Shown here in pieces: positions 17,299-26,254 of a stretch of 64,000 bases of DNA (the first letter of the stretch is position 1; every line of letters starts with the position of its first letter). The stretch is from the NCBI GenBank assembly GCA_964400285.1, contig CAYNTK010000001.1, forward strand, positions 372,001 to 436,000. Reading direction: 5' to 3'. Below the pieces are notes generated by a model. The model worked only from the letters and a program-made list of their open reading frames with translations, was not told where the DNA came from and made no database searches. This DNA is from FEN-1279 sp964400285. GTDB taxonomy: Bacteria > Bacteroidota > Ignavibacteria > Tepidaquicellales > Tepidaquicellaceae. The translations under genes and the position numbers were made by a program.

Positions 17299-20280
17299 AT
17301 GAAAAAAGCATTTATTTTTCTTTCCCTTCTCTTTTTAATAAATAATATTGGAAAAGCTCAATCACTCGTTGCATCTTATAATTTCCCTTATTATAACCCT
17401 TACAATTATTTTTGGGGTGTAACGGATAGAAATGACACCCTCTGGATAATGACTGATTTCGATAATTCGTCTTATTATCCTTTTTCGATGATATATAAGG
17501 TTACTAAGACTGGTTTAATTATGGATAGTCTTACTACACCTTTAAAATTTAATCATGGATTAGTTTGGGATGGAGCAGGATTTTGGATTGCTCAAGATTA
17601 TGCTTCATCGGGAGCTAAACTATATAAAATTAGTCCGACTGGTGTTTTGCTCGATAGCATTATGACAGGTACTTATGCAAGTGGTATTGGAGGAATTGCT
17701 CGTGATGGGAATAATTTATGGTTCGCAGTATATTATCCTGATTTTACAACATATCCATTTGCCTATGCTTATAAAGTTAACCTTACTACAAAACTATTGG
17801 TTGATACAATTCCTTTGAGAGGAAAACAGGTTCAAGGTATTGCAGTAAAAGGAGATACTATTTTATATGTAACGGATAATTTCCAAGGTGACCCCGAAAG
17901 AATTTATGCATTTAGAAAAACCATTGGTGATACTTTATTTTCGTTTCCTGCACCTGACCCAGATGGAGATTGCGACCCACGGGGAATTTATTGGGATGGA
18001 CAACATTTATGGCTAATTGCTTACAGGGTTGGTGGAAGTGCAAGTGCTTATAGAACACTTTATAAATATGCTCTAAATGGTATAGGAACTCCGATAATAT
18101 TAGCTTCACCAACTACGATAGATTTTGGCAATGTAACGATTGGAACATCAGCAAATCAAAATTTAATGATTAATAATATAGGAACAGCTAATTTAATAAT
18201 TTCGGGGAAAAATATTACAAGTCCGAGATTTGGTATATCACCAGCGAATGTTCCTGATACGATTTATCCGAACCAATTAAAAAATTATACTGTAACTTTT
18301 ACACCGCTTGTATTTGATACTATTTCTGCATTTTTAAACATTGCAAGTAACGATATGGCTACTCCCATAAAAACTATTACCCTGAAGGGAAAAGGAGTTT
18401 ATAGCGGAGCAAATATATCGCTTTCCGATTCGGTGTTTAATTATGGTCCAAGAAGAAACAATTCTTTATGTGGGTGGAGATTTAACATTACAAATACAGG
18501 AACTTCAGTCTTAACAATTAATAGCATTACATTTAATAATTCTGCTTATAGACTTGATACAGTTGGATTGAGTTTCCCAATTAATATTAATCCACAGGGT
18601 GTAAGAGGGTTGAGATTTTGGTTTCATCCAACAGGAGGTAATAGTTATCCTTGTATAGCTACAATAACATCAAATGCTGTAAATGCTCCTACCAAAACGA
18701 TTACTCTTTCTGGTAGCACGAATTTAACTCCCACAACACTTGGAGAAATCTATTGGCAGGGAAATATTCTTGATAATCCGAATACTTCTTATGATGATTA
18801 TCAGCCGACAAGTATTAAGCAAATTAATGATGTTAATGGTGATGGTGTCAATGATGTAATTATCACTTCAGGTAATTATTTGACAACCTGCTATAATGGA
18901 AATTCATCTGTAACAGCTGATAGCTTATGGTCATTTAATACAGGAACAAATAATAATAATACAGGTTCTGTTACTTGGGAAGATGGTATGCAAATTAGAA
19001 GTGATGTTGATGGAGATGGAATTCAGGACGTAGTAATAGGATGTGCGGGAGGTAACGAATCGGTTTATACACTTTCGGGTAGAACAGGAAGACTTATTTG
19101 GTATTGGGGTGATTCAGTAAATTATTCTCTTGGTGATATAGAAGCAATTAGAGTTGATAAAGATTATAATAATGATGGTGTTAATGACGTTTTAGTATCT
19201 GCAAGTGGTACGGGAACAGGAACAGGTGGAAGGCATGCTTTAGTTTGTTTAAATGGTTTAACAGGCGCTCAGATTTTTTATGTCGTTCAAAATGCAGACT
19301 TTACAGGTGATGTTGTAGCAACAAGTTTTGGGGGTGCAATTGGCTTAAGCACTCCATATTCTGTTAATGGGTTCGATAACAATGGAAATCAAACCTGGTC
19401 TTATTCCACGGATAGTAAATTATGGAGCATTAGGGAGATACCTACAATAGATACTGATACGATAAAAGAGTTAATAGGTAATTATGGATTTTCTGGAAAA
19501 CTGTTCTGTATTGCTGAAAACAACGGAGGTGTGAAATGGACAAAACAACTCGGTTCAAGTAATAATAGTAAAATTTTGTTACTCGATGACCTCGATTCAA
19601 ACGGATATATTGATTTTACTTTGTATGGACCTCAAATAGCTTACAGGATTGATACAAAAACGAGCAATATTTTATGGCAAAATCCACTTGCTGCATCTTA
19701 TTTGAGAGGAATTGACTATTTAAGCGATGTTAATGGTGATGGAATACGTGATATAGTAGTTTCGACTCAACAACCCGGAAGAGTTCTTATTTTAAGAGGT
19801 AATGATGGTGCAGTTATGTTTACTTACGAGTGGGGAACAAACATTGCTCAAAGAGGAGATAGATGTGCAGTATTAAACAGTATCGATGGCAATTCTACTA
19901 CGGAATTTATAGGTGGGTGTAGGGACGGAAGGATTATCTGTTTTTCGGGTGGGATTAATATACCAATCGGTATTCGCAACATTTCTGGCAAAATTCCAGA
20001 AAAATTCAACCTTGAACAAAATTTCCCAAACCCATTTAATCCAACCACTAAGATTAGATTTGATATACCTAAAGCGAATAATGTAAATCAAAATATTAAT
20101 GTGTTACTTAAGATATATGATGTAACAGGTAGAGAAATAAAGACGTTAGTTAATGAGAAATTACAAACTGGTTCGTATGAATATATTTTTGAAGCTACTG
20201 GTTTAAGTTCGGGAATTTATTTCTATAAATTAGTTGCTGGTGATTTTACATCTGTTAAAAGAATGGTTTTGGTTAAATAA
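17299..20280 (+). CDS. Large secreted protein with FG-GAP/VCBS-type calcium repeats and type IX sorting domain
   Basis: A signal peptide (residues 1-20, ending GKAQ) is followed by a beta-propeller-like region, then an ASH/HYDIN-type immunoglobulin-like segment (FGNVTIGTSANQNLMINNIGTAN, residues about 275-360). Next comes a series of calcium-binding DxNxDGxxD repeats at about 495-505, 558-570, 610-620 and 810-820, as in FG-GAP/VCBS proteins. The last about 90 residues are a type A sorting domain: FNLEQNFPNPFNPTTKIRF, a YDVTGREIKTLVNE strand and GIYFYKLVAGDF...KRMVLVK. Such domains direct export through the type IX system to the cell surface. The substrate or partner is unknown. It ends 6 bases before miaA. 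Confidence 0.85.
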   Translation: MKKAFIFLSLLFLINNIGKAQSLVASYNFPYYNPYNYFWGVTDRNDTLWIMTDFDNSSYYPFSMIYKVTKTGLIMDSLTTPLKFNHGLVWDGAGFWIAQDYASSGAKLYKISPTGVLLDSIMTGTYASGIGGIARDGNNLWFAVYYPDFTTYPFAYAYKVNLTTKLLVDTIPLRGKQVQGIAVKGDTILYVTDNFQGDPERIYAFRKTIGDTLFSFPAPDPDGDCDPRGIYWDGQHLWLIAYRVGGSASAYRTLYKYALNGIGTPIILASPTTIDFGNVTIGTSANQNLMINNIGTANLIISGKNITSPRFGISPANVPDTIYPNQLKNYTVTFTPLVFDTISAFLNIASNDMATPIKTITLKGKGVYSGANISLSDSVFNYGPRRNNSLCGWRFNITNTGTSVLTINSITFNNSAYRLDTVGLSFPININPQGVRGLRFWFHPTGGNSYPCIATITSNAVNAPTKTITLSGSTNLTPTTLGEIYWQGNILDNPNTSYDDYQPTSIKQINDVNGDGVNDVIITSGNYLTTCYNGNSSVTADSLWSFNTGTNNNNTGSVTWEDGMQIRSDVDGDGIQDVVIGCAGGNESVYTLSGRTGRLIWYWGDSVNYSLGDIEAIRVDKDYNNDGVNDVLVSASGTGTGTGGRHALVCLNGLTGAQIFYVVQNADFTGDVVATSFGGAIGLSTPYSVNGFDNNGNQTWSYSTDSKLWSIREIPTIDTDTIKELIGNYGFSGKLFCIAENNGGVKWTKQLGSSNNSKILLLDDLDSNGYIDFTLYGPQIAYRIDTKTSNILWQNPLAASYLRGIDYLSDVNGDGIRDIVVSTQQPGRVLILRGNDGAVMFTYEWGTNIAQRGDRCAVLNSIDGNSTTEFIGGCRDGRIICFSGGINIPIGIRNISGKIPEKFNLEQNFPNPFNPTTKIRFDIPKANNVNQNINVLLKIYDVTGREIKTLVNEKLQTGSYEYIFEATGLSSGIYFYKLVAGDFTSVKRMVLVK

Positions 20281-20286
20281 TGATAA

Positions 20287-21210
20287 ATGAAAAAGTTAAT
20301 TGCTATAGTTGGTCCGACCGCTTCAGGTAAAACAGCTATATCGATTGAACTTGCTAAAAAATTAGATGCCGAAATTATTTCGGCTGATTCAAGACAAATA
20401 TATAAACATATTCCAATATCTACTGCAACTCCCTCTTTTGAAGAGAGGCAGGGAATAGTTCATTATTTCCTTGAAGAAATTGAACTTGATAGAGAGTATA
20501 ATGCAGGTGAGTTTGGGAGAGATGGAAGAATTAAAATAGAGGAAATTTTCCGAAAAGGGAAATTTCCTCTTATAGTTGGTGGAAGTGGTTTATATCTGCA
20601 ATCTCTTATAGATGGGCTTTTCGATGAAAAAATCGATAGTAAAGAAATTAGAAAAAAGCTTAATCTCGAACTTGAAAAGCACGGAAAAGAATATCTCTAC
20701 GAAAAGTTAAAAAAAGTTGACCCGGAATCTGCTTCGAAAATTACTCCAAATTTTTTTAGACGCGTAATTAGAGCTTTGGAAGTTTATTATGCTACCGGTA
20801 AAAAAATTTCCGACCTCCATAAAAAAAATGTCCAAACTGGATTTGAAACTATCCAATTTGCTATAACTCTCGATAGAAAAAAATTATATGAAAGGATTAA
20901 CATAAGAGTTGATAAAATGTTAGAAAATGGATTAATCAATGAAATCAAATGGTTACAGGAAAACGGCTATCATTACAAAACACATAATTCTTTGAATACG
21001 GTTGGAATAAAAGAAGTTTTTAAATATTTTGAAAGTGAATACTCTTATGATGAAATGGTAAATTATATTAAGCAAAATTCAAGAAGATACGCAAAAAGAC
21101 AACTCTCGTGGTTTAGAAGAGATAAAAGAATAAATTGGATTGATGGAAATCTAAATCCCAACGAAATAATAAACGAAATTATCAATAAGTTCAATTTAGA
21201 AAATGCATAA
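20287..21210 (+). CDS. miaA: tRNA dimethylallyltransferase
   Basis: This enzyme adds a dimethylallyl group to A37 of tRNAs reading codons that start with U. The P-loop GPTASGKT spans residues 9-16, followed by DAEIISADSRQIYKHIPISTATPS, which is the tRNA-binding signature. Further MiaA blocks are GGSGLYLQSLIDG, FFRRVIRALEVYYATGKKISD and QNSRRYAKRQLSWFRRD. Length (307) is normal. Confidence 0.97.
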   Translation: MKKLIAIVGPTASGKTAISIELAKKLDAEIISADSRQIYKHIPISTATPSFEERQGIVHYFLEEIELDREYNAGEFGRDGRIKIEEIFRKGKFPLIVGGSGLYLQSLIDGLFDEKIDSKEIRKKLNLELEKHGKEYLYEKLKKVDPESASKITPNFFRRVIRALEVYYATGKKISDLHKKNVQTGFETIQFAITLDRKKLYERINIRVDKMLENGLINEIKWLQENGYHYKTHNSLNTVGIKEVFKYFESEYSYDEMVNYIKQNSRRYAKRQLSWFRRDKRINWIDGNLNPNEIINEIINKFNLENA

Positions 21211-21221
21211 TCGATAATTCA

Positions 21222-21974
21222 TTGATAGATTTAGAAAAACTTTACCAAAAATATAAACATAAATACTCCTCAAACGACCCTGTCTGGTTTCTTGAAAATT
21301 TTAACAATGAAAAAGATATTGAAATAATCGGACTGATTGCTTCCTGCTATTCTTATGGTCTTATCGAAGTAATAAATAATTTTATCGAACGATTTCTTAA
21401 AATCATAAAAAATAAACCGTATGATTTTACAACCAATTTTGATTTTAAAAAAGACGCAAAACAGTTTAAAGGAATGAAGTATAGATTCAACAATGAAAAT
21501 GATTTAATAAATCTTATAGAAAATATCAGAATAATTCTTTTAAAGTACGGCTCACTTAAAAATCTTTTCTTAAAAAAATATTCTAAAAAAGATGAAAATA
21601 TTTTAACTGCTTTAAAATATTTCTCTGATTCTCTAAGAAAAAAATACATAAGAAATTTGAAAGCATATGATTACCTTATACCCGATGTTTCAAAAGGCTC
21701 TACCTGTAAAAGATTGAATCTATTCTTACGCTGGATGGTGAGAAATGATGAAATTGATTCAGGCATTTGGAGTAGGGAAGTTGATAAATCAAAATTAATA
21801 ATGCCCGTAGATATTCATGTTTTCAGGCAGTCAAGGAAATTGAAACTCGTAAAAAGAACCTCCTGCGATATTAAATTCGCAATCGAACTTACGAATAAAT
21901 TAAAAAAATTCGACCCTTACGACCCTGTCAAATATGATTTTGCACTTTGCCATTATGATATAAATAAAATTTAA
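21222..21974 (+). CDS. TIGR02757 family (DUF2400) protein
   Basis: The start is TTG at 21222, 11 bases after miaA; no ATG fits the N-terminal alignment better. The 250-residue product has the family blocks PVWFLENFNNEKDIEIIGLIASCYSYG at the N-terminus, GSTCKRLNLFLRWMVRNDEIDSGIW in the middle, and MPVDIHVFRQSRKLKLVKR with a DIHVF segment. The conserved TIGR02757 family is widespread in Bacteroidetes, and its biochemical role is not established. The DIH and CKR...LRWMVR features recall HhH-GPD-type DNA glycosylases, but the fold relationship is only a suggestion. Confidence 0.9.
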   Translation: MIDLEKLYQKYKHKYSSNDPVWFLENFNNEKDIEIIGLIASCYSYGLIEVINNFIERFLKIIKNKPYDFTTNFDFKKDAKQFKGMKYRFNNENDLINLIENIRIILLKYGSLKNLFLKKYSKKDENILTALKYFSDSLRKKYIRNLKAYDYLIPDVSKGSTCKRLNLFLRWMVRNDEIDSGIWSREVDKSKLIMPVDIHVFRQSRKLKLVKRTSCDIKFAIELTNKLKKFDPYDPVKYDFALCHYDINKI

Positions 21975-22106
21975 AATTATTACTAATTAAATTGTAATTA
22001 ATTGTATTTATTTTTAATTTGTAATTCTTTTATTTATTAATTAAAAAGAAAAATTATAATACCAATGTAGTAGATTGAAATACATTTTTCTATAAGGAGT
22101 TTTAAC

Positions 22107-23486
22107 ATGTTTGGAAAATTAATCCAACCCGAAATAGAGCAGCTAATAGATTCCAGAAATTGGGCAACGTTAAAGGAAATATTTTCCGAAATGCACCCTT
22201 CCGAAGTTGCGGATATTATTTCAGATATTCCCGAAAAAGATAGAGCAATAGTTTTCAGAATTCTTCCAAAAGAAAGTTCGTATAAAACATTCGAATATCT
22301 CGAATTCGATGTTCAGGAATCACTACTAAAATCACTTGCTAAAGAAGAAGTATCCGAAATACTTAACGAAATGTCTCCCGATGATAGAACCGAACTCCTC
22401 GAAGATTTACCAGGTCCCGTTGTTAAAGAACTTGTCAGACTTCTTTCTCCCGAAGAACGCTCGGTCGCCGTTAATCTTTTAGGATATCCCGAAGAAAGCG
22501 TCGGTAGAATTATGACTCCCGATTTTATCGCTGTAAAATCGGAATGGACTATCAATAAAGTTCTCGATTACGTTAGAGAAGTTGGTAAGGAAATAGAATA
22601 TATTGATACAATATTTGTTACGGACGTTAACGGAAAATTATTAGATGAAGTTACTTTGAAAGAAATTTTGCTTGCTAAACCCGAAACTATTATTGAAGAG
22701 TTGATGAATGAATCCTATGTTAGCTTAAAAGTCAATGATGATAAAGAGCAAGCAGCTCAAATGTTTAAAGAATATGATTTGTATGTCATTCCTGTTGTGA
22801 ACGATGAAAACTATCTCGTCGGAATTGTTACCGCAGATGATGTCATAGACGTTATCGAAGAAGAAGCTACCGAAGATATTCAGAAATTCGGTGGTATGGA
22901 AGCACTCGATGAACCATATATCACCGTTCCTTTGCTTCAAATGGTCAGAAAACGTGCTGGGTGGCTCGTTATTCTTTTCCTTGGTGAAATGTTAACTGCT
23001 ACCGCTATGGGATTTTTTGAAAATGAAATTGCTAAAGCCGTCGTCCTTGCTTTGTTTATTCCTTTGATAATTTCAAGTGGGGGTAATTCCGGTTCACAAG
23101 CTGCTACATTAACTATTAGAGCAATGGCTCTGGGTGAGATTAAATTGAGAGATTGGTGGAGGGTTATGAGAAGAGAAATTATATCAGGTTTTCTTCTTGG
23201 AACTGTGCTTGGTATTATTGGCTTTTTTAGAATTTTGGTATGGAATTCTTTTTCTAATATTTATGGCGAACACTGGTTCTTAATTGGTTTAACTTTGTTT
23301 TTTACTTTAATTGGTGTAGTGATGTGGGGAACACTTTCTGGCTCGATGTTGCCGTTTATATTAAGAAGGTTTGGATTAGACCCTGCTACATCTTCTGCTC
23401 CCTTTGTTGCTACAATGGTAGATGTTACTGGTTTAATTATTTATTTCACATTTGCAACACTTATATTGACAGGAACACTACTTTAA
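22107..23486 (+). CDS. mgtE: Magnesium transporter MgtE
   Basis: This is an inner-membrane Mg2+ channel of 459 residues. It has the cytosolic N domain of repeated HEAT-like helices (P-S-E-V-A-D-I-I, S-P-D-D-R-T-E-L-L-E-D-L-P, LSPEERSVAVNLLGYPEESVGRIMTPDF) and a CBS pair (about 135-255, with VVNDENYLVGIVTADDVIDVIEEEATED). The C-terminal membrane domain has five helices (GGNSGSQAATLTIRAMALGEI is the channel signature; DPATSSAPFVATMVDVTGLIIYF the last helix). The gene uses C- and G-ending codons more than its neighbours but is otherwise ordinary. A ribosome-binding site AAGGAG stands at 22096-22101. Confidence 0.97.
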   Translation: MFGKLIQPEIEQLIDSRNWATLKEIFSEMHPSEVADIISDIPEKDRAIVFRILPKESSYKTFEYLEFDVQESLLKSLAKEEVSEILNEMSPDDRTELLEDLPGPVVKELVRLLSPEERSVAVNLLGYPEESVGRIMTPDFIAVKSEWTINKVLDYVREVGKEIEYIDTIFVTDVNGKLLDEVTLKEILLAKPETIIEELMNESYVSLKVNDDKEQAAQMFKEYDLYVIPVVNDENYLVGIVTADDVIDVIEEEATEDIQKFGGMEALDEPYITVPLLQMVRKRAGWLVILFLGEMLTATAMGFFENEIAKAVVLALFIPLIISSGGNSGSQAATLTIRAMALGEIKLRDWWRVMRREIISGFLLGTVLGIIGFFRILVWNSFSNIYGEHWFLIGLTLFFTLIGVVMWGTLSGSMLPFILRRFGLDPATSSAPFVATMVDVTGLIIYFTFATLILTGTLL

Positions 23487-23522
23487 ATATTAAATTATTT
23501 TAAAGCAATCCTATTACAAATA

Positions 23523-23555
23523 AAAAACCCTCGCTCTATTCGAACGAGGGTTTTT
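23523..23555. terminator. Bidirectional intrinsic terminator between mgtE and groEL
   Basis: AAAAACCCTCG (23523-23533) pairs with CGAGGGTTTTT (23545-23555) around an 11-base loop. A-runs on one side and T-runs on the other let it serve both the rightward mgtE and the leftward groESL transcripts. Confidence 0.9.
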
Positions 23556-23639
23556 AATTATTCTGTCAGCTCTAATTTATTATTCTGCGTTCTATTTTAT
23601 ATATTCTTAATACTGACTTCTGTATTCTGAATACTGCTC

Positions 23640-25280
23640 TTAATACATTCCACCCATATCACCCATTCCGCCTCCCGGAGGCATCATAGGCATTTTTTCT
23701 TTTTCAGGTTTTTCGCATATTGTTGCTTCTGTCATAATCAACATCGATGCGACTGATGCTGCGTTTTCGAGTGCTACTCTTGTAACCTTTGTTGGGTCTA
23801 TTACACCAGCTTTTACTAAATCTTCATAAGTTTCGGTTGCCGCATTGTAACCAAAGCTTCCTTTACCTTCTTTTACTTTATTCACTATCACTGAACCTTC
23901 TTCACCTGCGTTAATCACGATTTGCCTTATCGGTTCTTCGATTGCTTTCTTCACAATCTTTACACCAAGCATTATATCCTGATTATCGTTTTTTATTTTA
24001 TCGAGCTTTGAAGCTACTCTTAAAAACGCTACTCCACCACCGGGAACTATTCCTTCTTCCACTGCCGCTCTGGTTGCGTGTAATGCATCTTCTACTCTGG
24101 CTTTCTTTTCTTTCATTTCGACTTCGGTTGCTGCTCCAATTTTCAAAACTGCTACTCCACCCGAAAGTTTCGCCAAGCGTTCTTGTAATTTTTCTTTATC
24201 GTAATCAGATGTTGTCTTTTCTATTTGTGCTTTTATTTCATTTATTCTCTTCTTAATATCTTCGGTCTTTCCTGCTCCTTCTACTATGGTTGTATTATCT
24301 TTATCTATTACTACTCTCTTTGCTGTTCCAAGATATGATATAGTTGCGTTTTCGAGTTTATATCCTTTTTCTTCTGAAATTACCGTTCCTGCTGTCAAAA
24401 TTGCTATATCTTCAAGCATTGCCTTTCTTCTATCACCAAAACCAGGAGCTTTTACTGCTGCTACTTTTAATGTGCCTCTTAATTTATTCACTACCAATGT
24501 TGCCAATGCTTCGCCTTCTAAATCTTCTGCTATTATTAATAAACTTCTTCCCGCCTGTGCTATCTTTTCTAATATCGGAAGCAAATCTTTCATCGAAGAA
24601 ATTTTCTTTTCATTAATTAAAATATATGGGTCTTCGAGTTCGGTTTCCATCGAATCAGGATTGGTTACAAAGTATGGTGATAAGTATCCTCTATCGAATT
24701 GCATTCCTTCTACTACATCTAATGTTGTATCGGTTCCTTTTGCTTCTTCTACTGTAATCACTCCATCTTTTCCTACCTTATCCATTGCCTTGGCTATTAA
24801 ATCGCCGATTGTTGGATCGTTATTTGCCGAAATCGAACCTACCTGGGCTATCTCTTTATTTTCCTTAATAGGGGAGGAAAGCTCTTTTAATCCTTTCACT
24901 AATTCTTCTACTGCTATATCTATTCCTCTTTTTAAATCCATTGGATTTGCACCACCGGTCACGTTTTTCAATCCTTCTCTATAAATTGCCTGTGCAAGAA
25001 CTGTTGCAGTCGTTGTTCCATCTCCTGCTACATCTGATGTCTTTGAAGCTACTTCTTTTACCATTTGGGCTCCCATATTTTCTATTGGGTCTTCAAGCTC
25101 TATTTCCTTTGCTACTGTTACACCGTCTTTCGTTACTGTTGGTGCTCCAAATTTCTTATCTATCAAAACGTTTCGACCTTTCGGTCCTAATGTTACTTTT
25201 ACTGCATTTGCTAATTTATCGACACCTTTTAATAAAGCTGCTCTTGCTTCAGTGTCGAAACTTATCATTTTTGATGCCAT
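23640..25280 (-). CDS. groL: Chaperonin GroEL
   Basis: This is the 60-kDa chaperonin subunit of 546 residues. The ATP-binding DGTTT motif (GDGTTTATVLAQ) is near residue 87, the GGGVAFLR and ALENAASVASMLIMTE blocks are intact, and the C-terminus ends in the flexible GGM-type tail (PPGGGMGDMGGMY). It follows groS with a 31-base gap, and the operon is under CIRCE control. Large open frames on the opposite strand are base-composition shadows. Confidence 0.99.
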   Translation of the reverse strand: MASKMISFDTEARAALLKGVDKLANAVKVTLGPKGRNVLIDKKFGAPTVTKDGVTVAKEIELEDPIENMGAQMVKEVASKTSDVAGDGTTTATVLAQAIYREGLKNVTGGANPMDLKRGIDIAVEELVKGLKELSSPIKENKEIAQVGSISANNDPTIGDLIAKAMDKVGKDGVITVEEAKGTDTTLDVVEGMQFDRGYLSPYFVTNPDSMETELEDPYILINEKKISSMKDLLPILEKIAQAGRSLLIIAEDLEGEALATLVVNKLRGTLKVAAVKAPGFGDRRKAMLEDIAILTAGTVISEEKGYKLENATISYLGTAKRVVIDKDNTTIVEGAGKTEDIKKRINEIKAQIEKTTSDYDKEKLQERLAKLSGGVAVLKIGAATEVEMKEKKARVEDALHATRAAVEEGIVPGGGVAFLRVASKLDKIKNDNQDIMLGVKIVKKAIEEPIRQIVINAGEEGSVIVNKVKEGKGSFGYNAATETYEDLVKAGVIDPTKVTRVALENAASVASMLIMTEATICEKPEKEKMPMMPPGGGMGDMGGMY

Positions 25281-25311
25281 ATTTTTTATCTCCTTAATTT
25301 ATTTTTTAAAA

Positions 25312-25596
25312 TTATATTATTGCATACACATCTGATTCTCTCATAATAAGATATTCGACACCATCTATTGTTACTTCCGTTCCTGAATATTTTCCATATA
25401 AAACTTTATCACCAACTTTTAATTCCAATGGCGATACTTTTCCATCATCAGAAATTCTGCCTTTTCCAACTGCAATCACTTCGCCTTGCATTGGCTTTTC
25501 TTTAGCTGTATCGGGAATTATTATACCCGATGCTGTCTTTTCCTCTGCCGGTGAGGGCTTTACGAGGATTCTGTCTGCTAATGGTTTAATGTTCAT
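25312..25596 (-). CDS. groS: Co-chaperonin GroES
   Basis: The heptameric lid of GroEL; 94 residues. Diagnostic sequence includes IKPLADRILVKPSPAEEKTASGIIIPDTAKEKP, the mobile loop that docks on GroEL, and VLYGKYSGTEVTIDG. It is first in the groS-groL operon, with its promoter region under the inverted repeat at 25647. Confidence 0.98.
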   Translation of the reverse strand: MNIKPLADRILVKPSPAEEKTASGIIIPDTAKEKPMQGEVIAVGKGRISDDGKVSPLELKVGDKVLYGKYSGTEVTIDGVEYLIMRESDVYAII

Positions 25597-25646
25597 ATTT
25601 TACCTCTTTTTTAATTTATTGATTTATTGTTATTTAATAAAATTTA

Positions 25647-25673
25647 TTAGCACTCTATTATTTATAGTGCTAA
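25647..25673 (-). promoter_or_regulatory. CIRCE operator (HrcA binding site)
   Basis: TTAGCACTC, a 9-base spacer, then TAGTGCTAA. The consensus is TTAGCACTC-N9-GAGTGCTAA, so one base differs. It sits 51 bases upstream of the groS start, in the correct place for heat-shock repression by HrcA. hrcA itself is not in the window. Confidence 0.93.
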
Positions 25674-25711
25674 AATAATAAACTTATTTCGATTTGTCAA
25701 TGATAACTGCA

Positions 25712-25755
25712 GGGGATAATATTAAGATTTGTTTAATATTTATTTTGTCATCCCC
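25712..25755. other. Imperfect inverted repeat
   Basis: GGGGAT (25712-25717) pairs with ATCCCC (25750-25755) and AATATTAA (25718-25725) with TTAATATT (25733-25740); nine unpaired bases interrupt the right arm. It lies between the CIRCE site and a decayed restriction-gene tail, so it may be a terminator relic or a repeat. No function assigned. Confidence 0.3.
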
Positions 25756-25771
25756 AAATACTCTAAATCTA

Positions 25772-25840
25772 TACCTCTGCGACTATTCGTTTATCGAGTG
25801 TTTCGCATTTGAGTTCATCGTATGTTTGTCTTTCTTTATC
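25772..25840 (-). pseudogene. Decayed C-terminal remnant of an Eco57I-type restriction gene (third copy)
   Basis: Read on the minus strand, 23 codons give a peptide (DKERQTYDELKCETLDKR, then IVAEV) that aligns with the same part of the intact gene ending at 27729 (DKDKTYYERKCDMLDKQ, then IDAEVYKLYG). A TAG follows at 25769-25771, exactly where the tyrosine-lysine-leucine sequence continues in the intact copy. DNA identity is also visible by eye. This is a relic of an older restriction gene, now between groES and a small Cys-rich gene. Confidence 0.75.
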
Positions 25841-25878
25841 ATTCTAAATACTTAATATTACGAGTGTGATATTTTTTT

Positions 25879-26088
25879 TTATTTACAATTACATTTATCT
25901 GATTGAACAGGTGGACACTTAACCGAGCCGTAACTGCAAAAGATACAACAGTCGCCTTTCATAGGTTTTAATATCTTTTTGCAATTTTCGCATTCATAAA
26001 AGTAAACACAAGCGTCTGTAGGCATTATTTCCTTTTTATTATGCCCGCAGTTCGGACATTTGATTTCTGATTCGAGTTCTATTTTCAT
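25879..26088 (-). CDS. Small cysteine-rich GDCCVxC-type protein
   Basis: This 69-residue protein has paired Cys motifs: CPNC at 11-14, CENC at 33-36, then KGDCCIFCSYGSVKCPP at about 44-60 and a CNC at the end. The GDCCVFCSYG-type motif defines a small bacterial family annotated as GDCCVxC domain proteins, sometimes linked to metal (mercury-type) transport. Here it stands alone, so metal binding is a family-level inference. The spacing of Cys pairs suggests two zinc- or iron-binding knuckles. Confidence 0.75.
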   Translation of the reverse strand: MKIELESEIKCPNCGHNKKEIMPTDACVYFYECENCKKILKPMKGDCCIFCSYGSVKCPPVQSDKCNCK

Positions 26089-26100
26089 TCTTTTTCTTGT

Positions 26101-26254
26101 ATCGGGGAGTCTTCGTTCTTTGGACTCCCGACACTTTTTCTTTTAAATTTAGCCAACGGTTTTAACCGTAGGACAAAATGAAACACAATCTTGAACCGTT
26201 TAAATGGTCTTTTTCTCAATATTTTTTCCCAATGATGAATACGTGGGCTACAAA
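26101..26254. repeat. REP-like palindromic intergenic elements
   Basis: Three different palindromes stand side by side in 154 bases. CGGGGAGTC (26103-26111) pairs with GGACTCCCG (26122-26130) with minor mismatch. CCAACGGTTTTAACCGTAGG (26153-26172) is a near-perfect hairpin. CCCAATGATGAATACGTGGG (about 26226-26247) is a looser one. Hairpins of the types ACGGTT..AACCGT and CCCA..GTGGGCTA are common short repeats in FCB genomes, often spread by REP-associated tyrosine transposases. No such transposase is in this window. Confidence 0.5.

Noticed and set aside
23942..25297. Several long open frames on the plus strand over groEL (up to 232 codons)
   Set aside because: They are antisense to a fully conserved groEL and have leucine/serine-rich, low-complexity products; shadows of codon bias.
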